DNA of 16,096 bases from Omnitrophica bacterium RIFCSPLOWO2_01_FULL_45_10b (GCA_001804205.1 MHFM01000022.1:14478-30573), one strand, 5' to 3'; counted from the stretch's first letter, positions 6,435-12,537 are shown. A program made the numbers and translations. Notes: generated by a model not told the origin, from the sequence alone.

Positions 6435-6782
6435 TTACGGCTTTGGTTTTTGGTAGGCCTGCTTAAATTTCTCTAATTCTTCCTGAATCTTTTTGGATAA
6501 TTCCTGGCTTGCCGCTTGAAAACTCTTGAGGGCTTCTTGGGCTTGGATATTCAGATTTCGAAACGTTTCATCGGCAATCTGCGCGAATTGTTTGGAAGCT
6601 TTTTCCGTTTCTGCAGCTACAACTTTTGCGTTTTCCGCGGTTTTATCTTGCAAATTGCGAGCCGCTGACCCCGCTGTCGTCCCGATTGATTTTTCATCGT
6701 TCTCTGCCGCATAAGCAAAGTAAGAGCAACTTAAGGAAAGAATCAAAAGCATTAAACCCAATAACATAAAGCGTTTGCTCAT
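6435..6782 (-). CDS. Small exported coiled-coil protein, function unknown
   Basis: This 115-residue protein has a clear signal peptide (basic MSKR, hydrophobic MLLGLMLLILSLS, then an AYA-A type site near residue 25). A Cys lies in the hydrophobic region, but LSLSC does not fit a normal lipobox. The mature part is strongly amphipathic and helical (KTAENAKVVAAETEKASKQFAQIADETFRNLNIQAQEALKSF...), as in apolipoprotein-like or envelope coiled-coil proteins, and ends in a Lys/Pro tail. The ribosome site AGGAGGTGA just before the ATG is near consensus and sits in the loop of a possible small hairpin (AGGTC/GACCT), suggesting high expression. It lies 7 bases before the methyltransferase gene, probably in the same transcript. 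Confidence 0.75.
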   Translation of the reverse strand: MSKRFMLLGLMLLILSLSCSYFAYAAENDEKSIGTTAGSAARNLQDKTAENAKVVAAETEKASKQFAQIADETFRNLNIQAQEALKSFQAASQELSKKIQEELEKFKQAYQKPKP

Positions 6783-6852
6783 AGGTCACCTCCTGAAAGG
6801 ACCTTTTTATCACAGAACGAGTGGAATTGCCTTAATTTTTTTAAACATTGAG

Positions 6853-6886
6853 GCATTTGAAACAAGGGTTTCAGATGCTTCTTTTT
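6853..6886 (+). terminator. Terminator-like hairpin facing the + strand between two - strand genes
   Basis: GCATTTGAAAC (6853-6863) pairs with GTTTCAGATGC (6868-6878) around an AAGG loop with one G-U pair on the + strand, and TTCTTTTT follows (6879-6886). Read on the + strand it is a plausible intrinsic terminator, but no + strand gene ends here. On the - strand the stem has a C-A mismatch and no T-tract. Confidence 0.45.
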
Positions 6887-6907
6887 CGGATCATTGTCGA
6901 CTCGCTC

Positions 6908-6945
6908 AAAAAAAGAAAAACCTCGTCCGGTGAAGAACGAGGTTT
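6908..6945 (-). terminator. Intrinsic terminator of the cold-shock gene
   Basis: Read on the - strand, AAACCTCGT and ACGAGGTTT form a 9-bp stem (arms 6937-6945 and 6918-6926) followed by a long T-rich tract (complement of the A-run at 6908-6920). It lies 17 bases after the cold-shock stop codon. Confidence 0.85.
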
Positions 6946-6961
6946 GATCTTTAAGACCGAA

Positions 6962-7165
6962 TTAAGCTTTTGTAACGTTCGAAGCTTGATCGCCCTTGGG
7001 ACCGCGTGTCACCTCAAATGAAACGCGTTCACCTTCGCTAAGACTTTTGTAACCGCTGCCTTGAATCGCGGTGTGATGTACGAATACGTCATTTCCGCCA
7101 TTTTCGGGAGCAATAAATCCAAAACCCTTTTCGTTATTGAACCACTTTACTGTACCAATTGTCAT
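6962..7165 (-). CDS. csp: CspA-type cold-shock protein
   Basis: A complete single cold-shock domain of 67 residues binds single-stranded RNA and DNA and acts as an RNA chaperone and transcription antiterminator. MTIGTVKWFNNEKGFGFI carries RNP1 (KGFGFI, 13-18) and VFVHH (27-31) is RNP2. Aromatic residues Trp8, Phe15, Phe17, Phe28 and His30 make the nucleic-acid face. AAAGGA lies about ten bases before the ATG. The gene has its own promoter at 7288-7315, a leader of more than 100 bases with a terminator-like hairpin, and its own terminator. A long leader is characteristic of csp genes, whose control is largely post-transcriptional. Confidence 0.95.
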   Translation of the reverse strand: MTIGTVKWFNNEKGFGFIAPENGGNDVFVHHTAIQGSGYKSLSEGERVSFEVTRGPKGDQASNVTKA

Positions 7166-7206
7166 GTTAGTTATTTCCTTTCTAGGAAGAATGAGGCGCT
7201 AAAAAC

Positions 7207-7239
7207 AAAAAAACCGCAAGCTATTAATAAGCTTACGGC
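7207..7239 (-). promoter_or_regulatory. Terminator-like hairpin within the csp leader (candidate attenuator)
   Basis: On the - strand CCGTAAGCT (complement of 7230-7238) pairs with AGCTTGCGG (complement of 7214-7222) over a 7-base loop, with one G-U pair, and seven T residues follow (complement of 7207-7213). It sits between the csp promoter and start codon, so it could abort transcription unless relieved. CspA-family proteins are known antiterminators in E. coli; autoregulation here is inference. Confidence 0.6.
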
Positions 7240-7287
7240 TTCAATTCTTAAGACCTACAGCTTCACTTCAATTAACAACTGCGCATG

Positions 7288-7315
7288 AGTATACACAGTT
7301 TCTCAGGGATGTCAA
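7288..7315 (-). promoter_or_regulatory. Sigma-70 promoter of csp
   Basis: On the - strand a perfect -35 TTGACA (complement of 7310-7315) and -10 TATACT (complement of 7288-7293) are 16 bases apart. Transcription would start near 7281, leaving a leader of roughly 115 bases before the csp ATG. Confidence 0.75.
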
Positions 7316-7404
7316 CGAATTCTTTTGTGTTATGAACCGTTATTTAATTATGCTTTATTATTAATTATAGTATGATAATATATTAATGTGCACTACGGCG
7401 GATA

Positions 7405-7422
7405 TAAATATAATCATATTTA
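7405..7422. promoter_or_regulatory. AT-rich palindrome upstream of brnT, candidate BrnA operator
   Basis: TAAATAT (7405-7411) and ATATTTA (7416-7422) form an inverted repeat around AATC, just before brnT, and a TATAAATATA direct repeat follows. A BrnA dimer could bind here. The region is extremely AT-rich, so a chance palindrome is possible. Confidence 0.3.
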
Positions 7423-7464
7423 CAAATATAAATATATATGCTACTCTTTTCAAGGCTGGCGGTC

Positions 7465-7740
7465 ATGACGCTTTTTGTCTGGGATGAGGGCAAAGAGCTT
7501 GAAAATATCCTTAAACACGGTGTGGATTTTGAGACAGCACAACAAGCTTTTGAGGATCCACACCGAATCATCCATTTCGACCCCAGCCACAGCGGAGAAG
7601 AGGATCGTTACTTTTGTTTTGGAGAAGTTGCTGGAAAAGTAATGACTGTCCGCTTTACTCGTCGCGGAAATAACGTCCGCATCATCGGAGCTGGATATTG
7701 GAGAAAAGGAAAAATCATTTATGAAAAAGAGAAAAATTGA
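7465..7740 (+). CDS. brnT: BrnT-family toxin (DUF497)
   Basis: BrnT is a RelE-like ribonuclease toxin that halts translation and is neutralised by BrnA. The 91-residue protein has the family layout: FVWDEGK near the start, NILKHGVDFETAQQAFEDP (14-32), an EEDRYFCFGEVAGKVMTVRFTRRG core, and VRIIGAGYWRKGKIIYEK at the end. Family members typically read RIISAR in this last motif; here it is RIIGAG, so the Ser and Arg are lost and activity may be altered. I chose ATG 7465 because it has AAGG upstream and gives the usual length; an ATG at 7438 lies in AT-only sequence with no ribosome site. It overlaps brnA by 20 bases, the standard toxin-first order. Confidence 0.8.
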   Translation: MTLFVWDEGKELENILKHGVDFETAQQAFEDPHRIIHFDPSHSGEEDRYFCFGEVAGKVMTVRFTRRGNNVRIIGAGYWRKGKIIYEKEKN

Positions 7741-7957
7741 CCCTGATATGCCGTCTGACAATTCCATAAGAATTCCTGATTTTCTACCCCCGCCCCACGA
7801 ACTGGCCAAGGCTAAAACTATCATTATAACGATTGGGTTAGATGCCAAAACCATTGCATTTTTTAAAAGAGAAGCAAAAAAGCGGGGGGCTAAATACCAA
7901 AAAATGATTCGTAAAGTCTTGAGCCGTTACGCGGATCATTTCAATAAAGCCGCATAA
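7721..7957 (+). CDS. brnA: BrnA-family antitoxin
   Basis: The 78-residue protein has an N-terminal flexible part (KKRKIDPDMPSDNSIRIPDFLPPP) that would wrap the toxin. A ribbon-helix-helix-like DNA-binding part follows: strand TIIITIGL (33-40), then AKTIAFFKREAKKRGAKYQKMIRKVLSRYADH. The ITIGLDAKTIAFFK...YQKMIRKVL pattern matches BrnA antitoxins, which bind BrnT and repress the operon. The ATG lies inside the end of brnT with AAAGGA ten bases upstream, so the two are translationally coupled. Confidence 0.8.
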   Translation: MKKRKIDPDMPSDNSIRIPDFLPPPHELAKAKTIIITIGLDAKTIAFFKREAKKRGAKYQKMIRKVLSRYADHFNKAA

Positions 7958-8025
7958 TAATAAGAACCACGGAAAAGATTAACCTGCAGTAGCGGACGCG
8001 GCATACCTTAGAAGCGCCGTTACAG

Positions 8026-8063
8026 CACTTAATCATTGGATTAAGTGGCCCCCTGATTGGGGC
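8026..8063. repeat. Two adjacent hairpins after brnTA
   Basis: CACTTAATC-ATTG-GATTAAGTG (8026-8047) is a perfect 9-bp hairpin with a tetraloop. It is followed at once by GCCCC (8048-8052)/GGGGC (8059-8063). The second ends in TGTCCCATTTTT, so the pair may stop brnTA transcription. The GGGGCTGTCCC wording also resembles REP-type repeats. The rest of 7958-8093 shows no gene. Confidence 0.5.
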
Positions 8064-8093
8064 TGTCCCATTTTTGGTATGATGATCGTAAAT

Positions 8094-9143
8094 CTATTGA
8101 ACTTGGTTGGTGGAACGAATCACTCTTGGATCTTGCATCACAAACTGGAGAATCTGTGCTTCCCGATAACCTCTCAAGGCATATTCTCTGCCAATGATGT
8201 TATTGTTGGAATCCATTTGATGATCAAAGCTGGTTTCCTCTATTCCGCCGCGCTCATGAGCGGCCGTTATTTGGCTCGCAAACTCCGGGCCAAATTCTTT
8301 TGTGAGAAGATAACTCCAAAGAACATGACGGTAGGCATCTTCAGGCACTTGAGCGTTTTTGGCATGCGCTTCTTCGGCGACATCCTGGGCATAAGAAGTA
8401 ATTCTGAGAAGTTGGGGGACTTTTAGAGGATTTTCTGAAAGGAGGCCAATTTCAACCTGATTGAGTTTTTCTTCAAGTTCCGCTGAAATCTTTTCGAGAT
8501 CCTCTTGATCTAAAATGAGCACGGACTCATTTCCCCTCCGCTCAACCAGAAAACTGGTTTCAACCCGTTTTTCATTCATGGTGAAATTCAACGTGCCGGA
8601 AAGTTCGGCAAAGGTGGAACATTTACCATTCAAAAGAAGGCCCGCCAAATCCTGCGCTAAAGCCGCAACTTTTGGAATGATTTCTCTAGGCCTTGTCACA
8701 TCAAACTGAAATTTCATTTTCACATAATCAACCGTCAATAAGTCGCCTTCTTGAGAAGGATTCTGATAATCACTTTGCAAACGCTCCTCGAGCAGCACCT
8801 TCAAACCCTTTACTTTGATGAAAAACAATCGGTCACGAAAATGTTCAAGGCCGGCGGTGAATTCATCCAGAGTAACGGCAAATTCGCGGCCTGAAAGCGG
8901 GAGATCTTGTAAAACCACTTTTCCTTTTAGAGAAAGTTTTCGCCACGTCGCGCCATTGGGAATGCGGAAGGAAACACTCCGAAAATCTGCTTCTTTGATC
9001 CAAATGCCCCGCTCCTCTATCTGAGCAGACAGGTATTTAATGGCTGCTCGCGAAGCAATATTTAAGATCACCCCTGCTCCAAAATAAAGACCCGTGCCGG
9101 CCACCGCAAAGAGGATCAAAAATATAATCAGTGCTTTTTTCAT
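8094..9143 (-). CDS. Membrane-anchored protein with C-terminal RHxxW/AHE/NNxxGR domain (DUF6973-like)
   Basis: The 349-residue protein starts with an uncleaved hydrophobic anchor (KKALIIFLILFAVAGTGLYFGAGVIL, 3-27). Residues 30-250 form a beta-rich periplasmic part with the look of AsmA/YdbH-type N-termini (GIWIKEADFRSVSFRIPNG...LKVLLEERL). The last 85 residues carry a different, highly patterned domain: DAYRHVLWSYLL (269-280), TAAHE (293-297), FDHQMDSNNNIIGREYA (306-322). The conserved His273, His296, Glu297, Asp311 and Asn residues look like a metal or catalytic site and resemble what I remember as DUF6973. The fusion suggests an envelope-located enzyme, possibly acting on wall or lipid; function is unknown. 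No strong ribosome site precedes the ATG. It is divergent from rluA. Confidence 0.7.
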   Translation of the reverse strand: MKKALIIFLILFAVAGTGLYFGAGVILNIASRAAIKYLSAQIEERGIWIKEADFRSVSFRIPNGATWRKLSLKGKVVLQDLPLSGREFAVTLDEFTAGLEHFRDRLFFIKVKGLKVLLEERLQSDYQNPSQEGDLLTVDYVKMKFQFDVTRPREIIPKVAALAQDLAGLLLNGKCSTFAELSGTLNFTMNEKRVETSFLVERRGNESVLILDQEDLEKISAELEEKLNQVEIGLLSENPLKVPQLLRITSYAQDVAEEAHAKNAQVPEDAYRHVLWSYLLTKEFGPEFASQITAAHERGGIEETSFDHQMDSNNNIIGREYALRGYREAQILQFVMQDPRVIRSTNQVQ

Positions 9144-9188
9144 ATGGAATTCACGATCAAGGGGGTTACTTTATTTGAGAACGCCGCG

Positions 9189-9207
9189 TTTACGGAACGC
9201 CGTCCGG
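9189..9207. repeat. 19-bp direct repeat, copy 1 (upstream of rluA)
   Basis: TTTACGGAACGCCGTCCGG occurs exactly here and at 10265-10283 in the same orientation. This copy is intergenic, 135 bases before rluA. Flanking bases differ on both sides. Confidence 0.85.
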
Positions 9208-9303
9208 TTAATTGCCTCCCTCTATTTAAACGGTCATTGTACTCCCGCGAAACTGACGCTGCAAGGGTCGTATAAAGAACTGGGCGCGTTATTTCTTAAA
9301 AGT

Positions 9304-9309
9304 TATAAT
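9304..9309 (+). promoter_or_regulatory. -10 box of the rluA promoter
   Basis: A consensus TATAAT lies 33 bases before the rluA ATG. No good -35 is seen at 16-18 bases upstream, so an activator or extended contacts may be needed. Confidence 0.4.
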
Positions 9310-9342
9310 AGGGCTTCGGGTAAAAAACGAGGGAGCGTTTAA

Positions 9343-10224
9343 ATGCAGATACTGCGTGTCACAGACAAAGGGTTTCTGCTGGATTACCTCTTCGAGCATC
9401 TCATTGGTTTTAAAAAAACGAAGATTCGGCAGTTTTTAAAATATGGCTCCGTCCGTGTCAACGGCTGCGTAGTCACCGGACATCGCCATGCTCTTGTGCC
9501 GGGTGATGTGATTGATTTCTTGTCCATAAAGGATGCCGAGCTTGCACAGGTGAAACGCCGGCTGAACTTCAAACTTGTTCATGAGGACTCTGACATCCTG
9601 GTTGCGCAAAAGCCGGCCGGCCTCCTCACGATGGGAACCGAGCGTGAGAAGGAAAAGACGCTTTACTTCAGCGTCACCGCATACGAACAGGCCAAAAGCC
9701 AGGATGGCCGCGGCCGTATTTTTATCGTGCACCGCCTGGACCGCGATACTTCCGGCTTTGTCATTTTTGCTAAAAATGAAGCGGCCAAGGAAACTCTGCA
9801 AACAAATTGGGAACAGGCCGTCAAAAAATACTACGCGATCACCGAAGGGACGCCCCGAAAGCACGAAGGAATGATCGAAAGCCATCTTGTGGAAGACCGC
9901 TTCAAACGGGTTTACAGCGTTCCAAAACCTTCCCCGGTTTCAAAGCTCGCGGTCACAGGATACCGGGTGCTCGCCGCTAACAAATCTTATGCGCTTTTAG
10001 AAATTGACCTTGTCACGGGACGCAAAAATCAAATTCGTGTGCACTTCTCAGACCTTGGCCATCCCATCGCCGGGGACTCTAAATATGGGGCCGCCTCAGA
10101 TCCACTCGGACGGATTGCCCTGCATGCAGGCTTTCTCTCCATTCCCCACCCGGTGACGGGTGAAGTGCTTAGCTTCGGCCCCGAAATCCCAAAAATTTTT
10201 ACACGCCTCATGCAGGAAAAATAA
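9343..10224 (+). CDS. RluA-family pseudouridine synthase with S4 domain
   Basis: The enzyme isomerises specific uridines in rRNA or tRNA to pseudouridine. The N-terminal S4 RNA-binding domain covers about residues 10-65 (KIRQFLKYGSVRVNGCVVTGHRHALVPGDVID). The catalytic motif is HRLDRDTSG (130-138) with Asp133 in HRLD as the nucleophile. DILVAQKPAGLL (84-95) and LVTGRKNQIRVHFSDLGHPIAGDSKYG (from about 223) are the other family motifs, the latter containing the RxHL/I-type binding residues. At 293 residues it fits RluC/RluD-type members; the exact target cannot be told. GAGGGAG precedes the ATG. A 19-bp direct repeat brackets the gene. Confidence 0.9.
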   Translation: MQILRVTDKGFLLDYLFEHLIGFKKTKIRQFLKYGSVRVNGCVVTGHRHALVPGDVIDFLSIKDAELAQVKRRLNFKLVHEDSDILVAQKPAGLLTMGTEREKEKTLYFSVTAYEQAKSQDGRGRIFIVHRLDRDTSGFVIFAKNEAAKETLQTNWEQAVKKYYAITEGTPRKHEGMIESHLVEDRFKRVYSVPKPSPVSKLAVTGYRVLAANKSYALLEIDLVTGRKNQIRVHFSDLGHPIAGDSKYGAASDPLGRIALHAGFLSIPHPVTGEVLSFGPEIPKIFTRLMQEK

Positions 10225-10233
10225 GAAGCGAAT

Positions 10234-10836
10234 CTATTTCGGCACCGGTTCTCCTGTATGCATATTTACGGAACGCCGTCCGGCTGACGTAAAAACTTTA
10301 GAGCGATAATATTTTAGCTCCTCGATGGATTCCAGGATATCCTCCGCCGCACGATGGCTTTGATTCTTAGTGCTCGGCATTTTGTAGCGGGCGGGGTACC
10401 AGCGGCTCACAAGCTCCTTCACAGAACTGACATCAATGATACGGTAATGGAGATAGGATTCCAACTTTGGCATATATTTCGCCAAAAATCTTCGGTCTTG
10501 CCAAATCGAATTGCCGCAAAGTGGAGTTGATTTTACGGTGCAGTACGTTTTAACAAACTTAAGCGCCATTTCTTCGGCTTTTTTCAGACTCACCCGAGAT
10601 ACGCGGCATTCCTCCGTCAGGCCCGATTTCTCATGGTGAAGCCTGCTCCATGGCTCCATGGACCTGAGCACCTTCTCACTGTGATGAACGGTAATCGACG
10701 GGCCCATCGCGACCACCTCTAAGTTACTATTCGTGATTACAATGCAGATTTCAAGGATGGTGCACGTTTCCGGATCAAGCCCGGTCATTTCAAGATCGAT
10801 CCATACTAAATTAGTTTTTTTTCGTTTTGGATTCAT
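10234..10836 (-). CDS. orn: Oligoribonuclease (DEDDh 3'-5' exonuclease)
   Basis: Orn degrades short RNAs of 2-5 nucleotides to mononucleotides and also clears pGpG, the breakdown product of c-di-GMP. That links it functionally to the c-di-GMP-type leader at the window start. Motifs: WIDLEMTGLDPE (Exo I), CGNSIWQDRRFLAKYMP (Exo II), HYRIIDVSSVKEL, and HRAAEDILESIEEL (Exo III with the catalytic His). The C-terminal extension (SKVFTSAGRRSVNMHTGEPVPK) goes beyond the usual 180-residue enzyme and contains repeat copy 2. I prefer ATG 10836 because AAAGGA lies upstream of it; ATG 10851 would be preceded by the same AAAGG with no spacer. It directly follows the release-factor-like gene in one operon. 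Confidence 0.9.
   Translation of the reverse strand: MNPKRKKTNLVWIDLEMTGLDPETCTILEICIVITNSNLEVVAMGPSITVHHSEKVLRSMEPWSRLHHEKSGLTEECRVSRVSLKKAEEMALKFVKTYCTVKSTPLCGNSIWQDRRFLAKYMPKLESYLHYRIIDVSSVKELVSRWYPARYKMPSTKNQSHRAAEDILESIEELKYYRSKVFTSAGRRSVNMHTGEPVPK
10265..10283. repeat. 19-bp direct repeat, copy 2 (inside the 3' end of orn)
   Basis: This is the exact match of 9189-9207. Here it falls within the codons for the last residues of oligoribonuclease, beyond the conserved enzyme core. The two copies enclose rluA and its promoter. Confidence 0.85.
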
Positions 10837-10854
10837 ATGTTTGGGAACCATCCT

Positions 10855-11235
10855 TTATTTTTTACCGGGGCGTTTCGCCTGAAGCATTTTTTCTTTCGCA
10901 CGTCTGGAGCGCTTGCGTTTCTGACGCTTAATTTTTGCAATGCGCTGAGCCTCTTCGCTTTGCCGGCCGTGGATCTGAGCTTCCAGCCTGGTCAGGAGAA
11001 TTTTGCGGGCAAAATACCGGTTCATTGCCTGCGAGCGGCCCTTCTGACATTTGACCACTAAACCGCTGGGCCGATATTTTAGGACCACACAGGTGGAAAC
11101 TTTATTGACATTCTGCCCGCCGGGTCCGCCGGAACGCACAAAGGACTCTTCTAAATCCGCCTCCCTGATGCCAAGGCGGGCCATTGAGCGCTCGAGGTCT
11201 TCCGTTTTCTTCCGAGAAACCGGGAATTGTGGCAT
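10855..11235 (-). CDS. ArfB/RF1-like peptidyl-tRNA hydrolase (ribosome rescue factor)
   Basis: The 126-residue protein is a stand-alone class I release-factor catalytic domain. SFVRSGGPGGQNVNKVST contains the GGQ motif (39-41) that triggers hydrolysis of peptidyl-tRNA in the ribosomal P/A site. The protein lacks the codon-recognition domain of RF1/RF2. Its last 35 residues are almost continuous Lys/Arg (RIAKIKRQKRKRSRRAKEKM...), the kind of tail by which ArfB enters the empty mRNA channel of a stalled ribosome. Length is near E. coli ArfB (140). The N-terminus (VSRKKTEDLERSMARLGI) resembles the mitochondrial C12orf65 group. Three bases or fewer separate its stop from the orn reading frame. 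It could help restart ribosomes after toxin action, but that is inference. Confidence 0.85.
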   Translation of the reverse strand: MPQFPVSRKKTEDLERSMARLGIREADLEESFVRSGGPGGQNVNKVSTCVVLKYRPSGLVVKCQKGRSQAMNRYFARKILLTRLEAQIHGRQSEEAQRIAKIKRQKRKRSRRAKEKMLQAKRPGKK

Positions 11236-11286
11236 GGTTTGAAGTTTGGCCGCGATAGTTCCGGTGATTGTTACTTATTTACAAAC

Positions 11287-11469
11287 CTACTTATTTTTGC
11301 CGGCCGCTTTGGCGGAAATCTGGATCACTTTTCCGTTCCGCCAAACGGCAATCGGATCTCCCGTACGCGCGTGGTCCCTGATCGTTTCACGGACCGCTTC
11401 TTTCAAAGCGCGTTCCGCCAGATCAGCCAATGCGAACTCTTTCTTTTGTTTCGGTTTCTCTTCTTTCAT
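11287..11469 (-). CDS. 60-aa protein overlapping the zeta-kinase gene, candidate antitoxin
   Basis: The protein is helical and charged at first (KKEFALADLAERALKEAVRETIRDHARTG) and ends with DPIAVWRNGKVIQISAKAAG. I recall similar short proteins with a DPI-VWRNGKVV motif beside zeta-type kinases, but no named family comes to mind. Its ATG overlaps the stop codon of the upstream kinase gene by four bases (ATGA), so the two are translationally coupled and likely made in fixed ratio. This coupling and its small size suggest an antitoxin or regulatory partner. Classic epsilon antitoxins precede zeta and are about 90 residues with a three-helix fold, so this would be a different type. Confidence 0.65.
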   Translation of the reverse strand: MKEEKPKQKKEFALADLAERALKEAVRETIRDHARTGDPIAVWRNGKVIQISAKAAGKNK

Positions 11470-12365
11470 TTTGCCTCCGCCATGTTCGATATTCTATCAA
11501 ATAAGTTTTGATCGAGAACGCGCAAATTTCCGTCTTCCTCATTGACAATTAAATGAGGCTCTTCCCCCGAATTATCAAAAAGCGCCCAGGAATCAAGCGC
11601 CGGACGAAAAAGTTTAAACAGATGCTGAATTCCCTTATGAAACCGGCGCCTCACAACCGGTTCGGGAATGTCATGGCCTCCCCTCCGCACCCGGTCCCGA
11701 ATGCGCGCTAAGGCAAGTTCCAAAGTAGGGATCCAAAGAAAGAAAAGATGAACCGAGTAACCTTGTTCTTTTAACTCCTTCAGAAACAGGGCATGACTTT
11801 TCCCGGAAAGTGTGGTTTCAAAGCCGAAGTCGATTCCTTTTTGGGCCAATTCCCGGATTTTTCCGATCAGGAGTTTCCCCGCCGAAAGGGCTGCAAGTTC
11901 CGGAGAAAACGGAGAAAGGCCTGAGGCAATCAAGTCGGCATTGACAAACTGTTTACATTTTACATACTCGGGCAGAAACTTTTTTGCGAAGGTCGTCTTT
12001 CCCGCCCCGTTGGGCCCTGCAATTACGTAGACGACCTGCTTTCCAGCGGCTTTGCTCTTTGGAGGACTGCCCGCTTGAACTTCTTTTAAACTTAGAGTTT
12101 TTACGACGATGGATCTGAGTTCTTCATAAAGCGGATAAGAGCGGCTTAAAGAAAAATATTTTTGATTTCCTTTTTTCTTGGAACGGAAAATACCTTCCTG
12201 CTCAAGCTTCTTAAGCTCCCGCGAAAGATTGGCTGGATCGACATTCAGGAGGAGGGCGATCTCACGCAGATACAAACTGGCCTCAGGCTGGCTCAGAAAA
12301 TAGACCAGGAGCTTCTTCTTAAGCGGAGATCGGGCTAGGTGAAGCAGGTATAAGCTTGTTGTCAT
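11466..12365 (-). CDS. Winged-helix / zeta-toxin-like kinase fusion
   Basis: The 299-residue protein has two parts. Residues 10-90 form a winged helix (LLVYFLSQPEASLYLREIALLLNVDPANLSRELKKLEQEGIF, then a KKKGNQKYF wing) of the ArsR/MarR-like type. Residues 110-299 are a zeta-toxin-type P-loop kinase: Walker A GPNGAGKT (117-124), VNAD (141-144), FETTLSG (182-188), and the RVRRGGHDIP (225-234) arginine motif followed by RRRF. Zeta toxins phosphorylate UDP-N-acetylglucosamine or other nucleotides; this COG4185-like subgroup is less studied. I start at ATG 12365 since the promoter lies immediately upstream; an ATG at 12410 would fall upstream of the -10. The fused DNA-binding domain suggests self-regulation. 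Confidence 0.85.
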   Translation of the reverse strand: MTTSLYLLHLARSPLKKKLLVYFLSQPEASLYLREIALLLNVDPANLSRELKKLEQEGIFRSKKKGNQKYFSLSRSYPLYEELRSIVVKTLSLKEVQAGSPPKSKAAGKQVVYVIAGPNGAGKTTFAKKFLPEYVKCKQFVNADLIASGLSPFSPELAALSAGKLLIGKIRELAQKGIDFGFETTLSGKSHALFLKELKEQGYSVHLFFLWIPTLELALARIRDRVRRGGHDIPEPVVRRRFHKGIQHLFKLFRPALDSWALFDNSGEEPHLIVNEEDGNLRVLDQNLFDRISNMAEAK

Positions 12366-12369
12366 AATA

Positions 12370-12404
12370 TACAACAATTGTAGTATAAATATACCACATG
12401 TCAA
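12370..12404 (-). promoter_or_regulatory. Promoter of the zeta operon with overlapping palindromes
   Basis: On the - strand TTGACA (complement of 12399-12404) and TACAAT (complement of 12377-12382) are 16 bases apart. Two adjacent palindromes cover it: TACAA-CAA-TTGTA (12370-12382) over the -10 and GTATA-AA-TATAC (12383-12394) in the spacer. A repressor bound there would block the polymerase. The start site would be about ten bases or less before the ATG, so the mRNA is almost leaderless. Confidence 0.6.
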
Positions 12405-12477
12405 TATCAATTACCAATTAGGAGCATGCTATGGTTTCCCTTTGGTTTTTTGCGGACGGTCACGGGAAACAATTTCT

Positions 12478-12533
12478 GTTCGGAGGGAATGTCCAAATTC
12501 CCCCGAACGGTGCTTGACGCATAGAACGTCAAG
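12478..12533. repeat. Two tandem hairpins after the exported-protein gene
   Basis: GTTCGGAGGGAAT (12478-12490) pairs with ATTCCCCCGAAC (12497-12508) with one bulge. CTTGACG (12513-12519) pairs with CGTCAAG (12527-12533). They lie between the convergent-ending small exported protein gene and the zeta promoter and may act as terminator or insulator. The GCACTTGAC-type arm recalls the hairpin at 5167-5205. Confidence 0.5.
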
Positions 12534-12537
12534 TGCC

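Noticed and set aside
7450..7854. Open frame antisense to brnTA
   Set aside because: Fully opposite two well-supported genes with no ribosome site or motif.
8079..8426. + strand frame opposite the DUF6973-like gene
   Set aside because: Shadow of the - strand gene, whose conserved motifs lie exactly here.
9094..9342. + strand frame before rluA
   Set aside because: It starts antisense inside the neighbouring gene and covers the rluA promoter and repeat copy 1; no motif.
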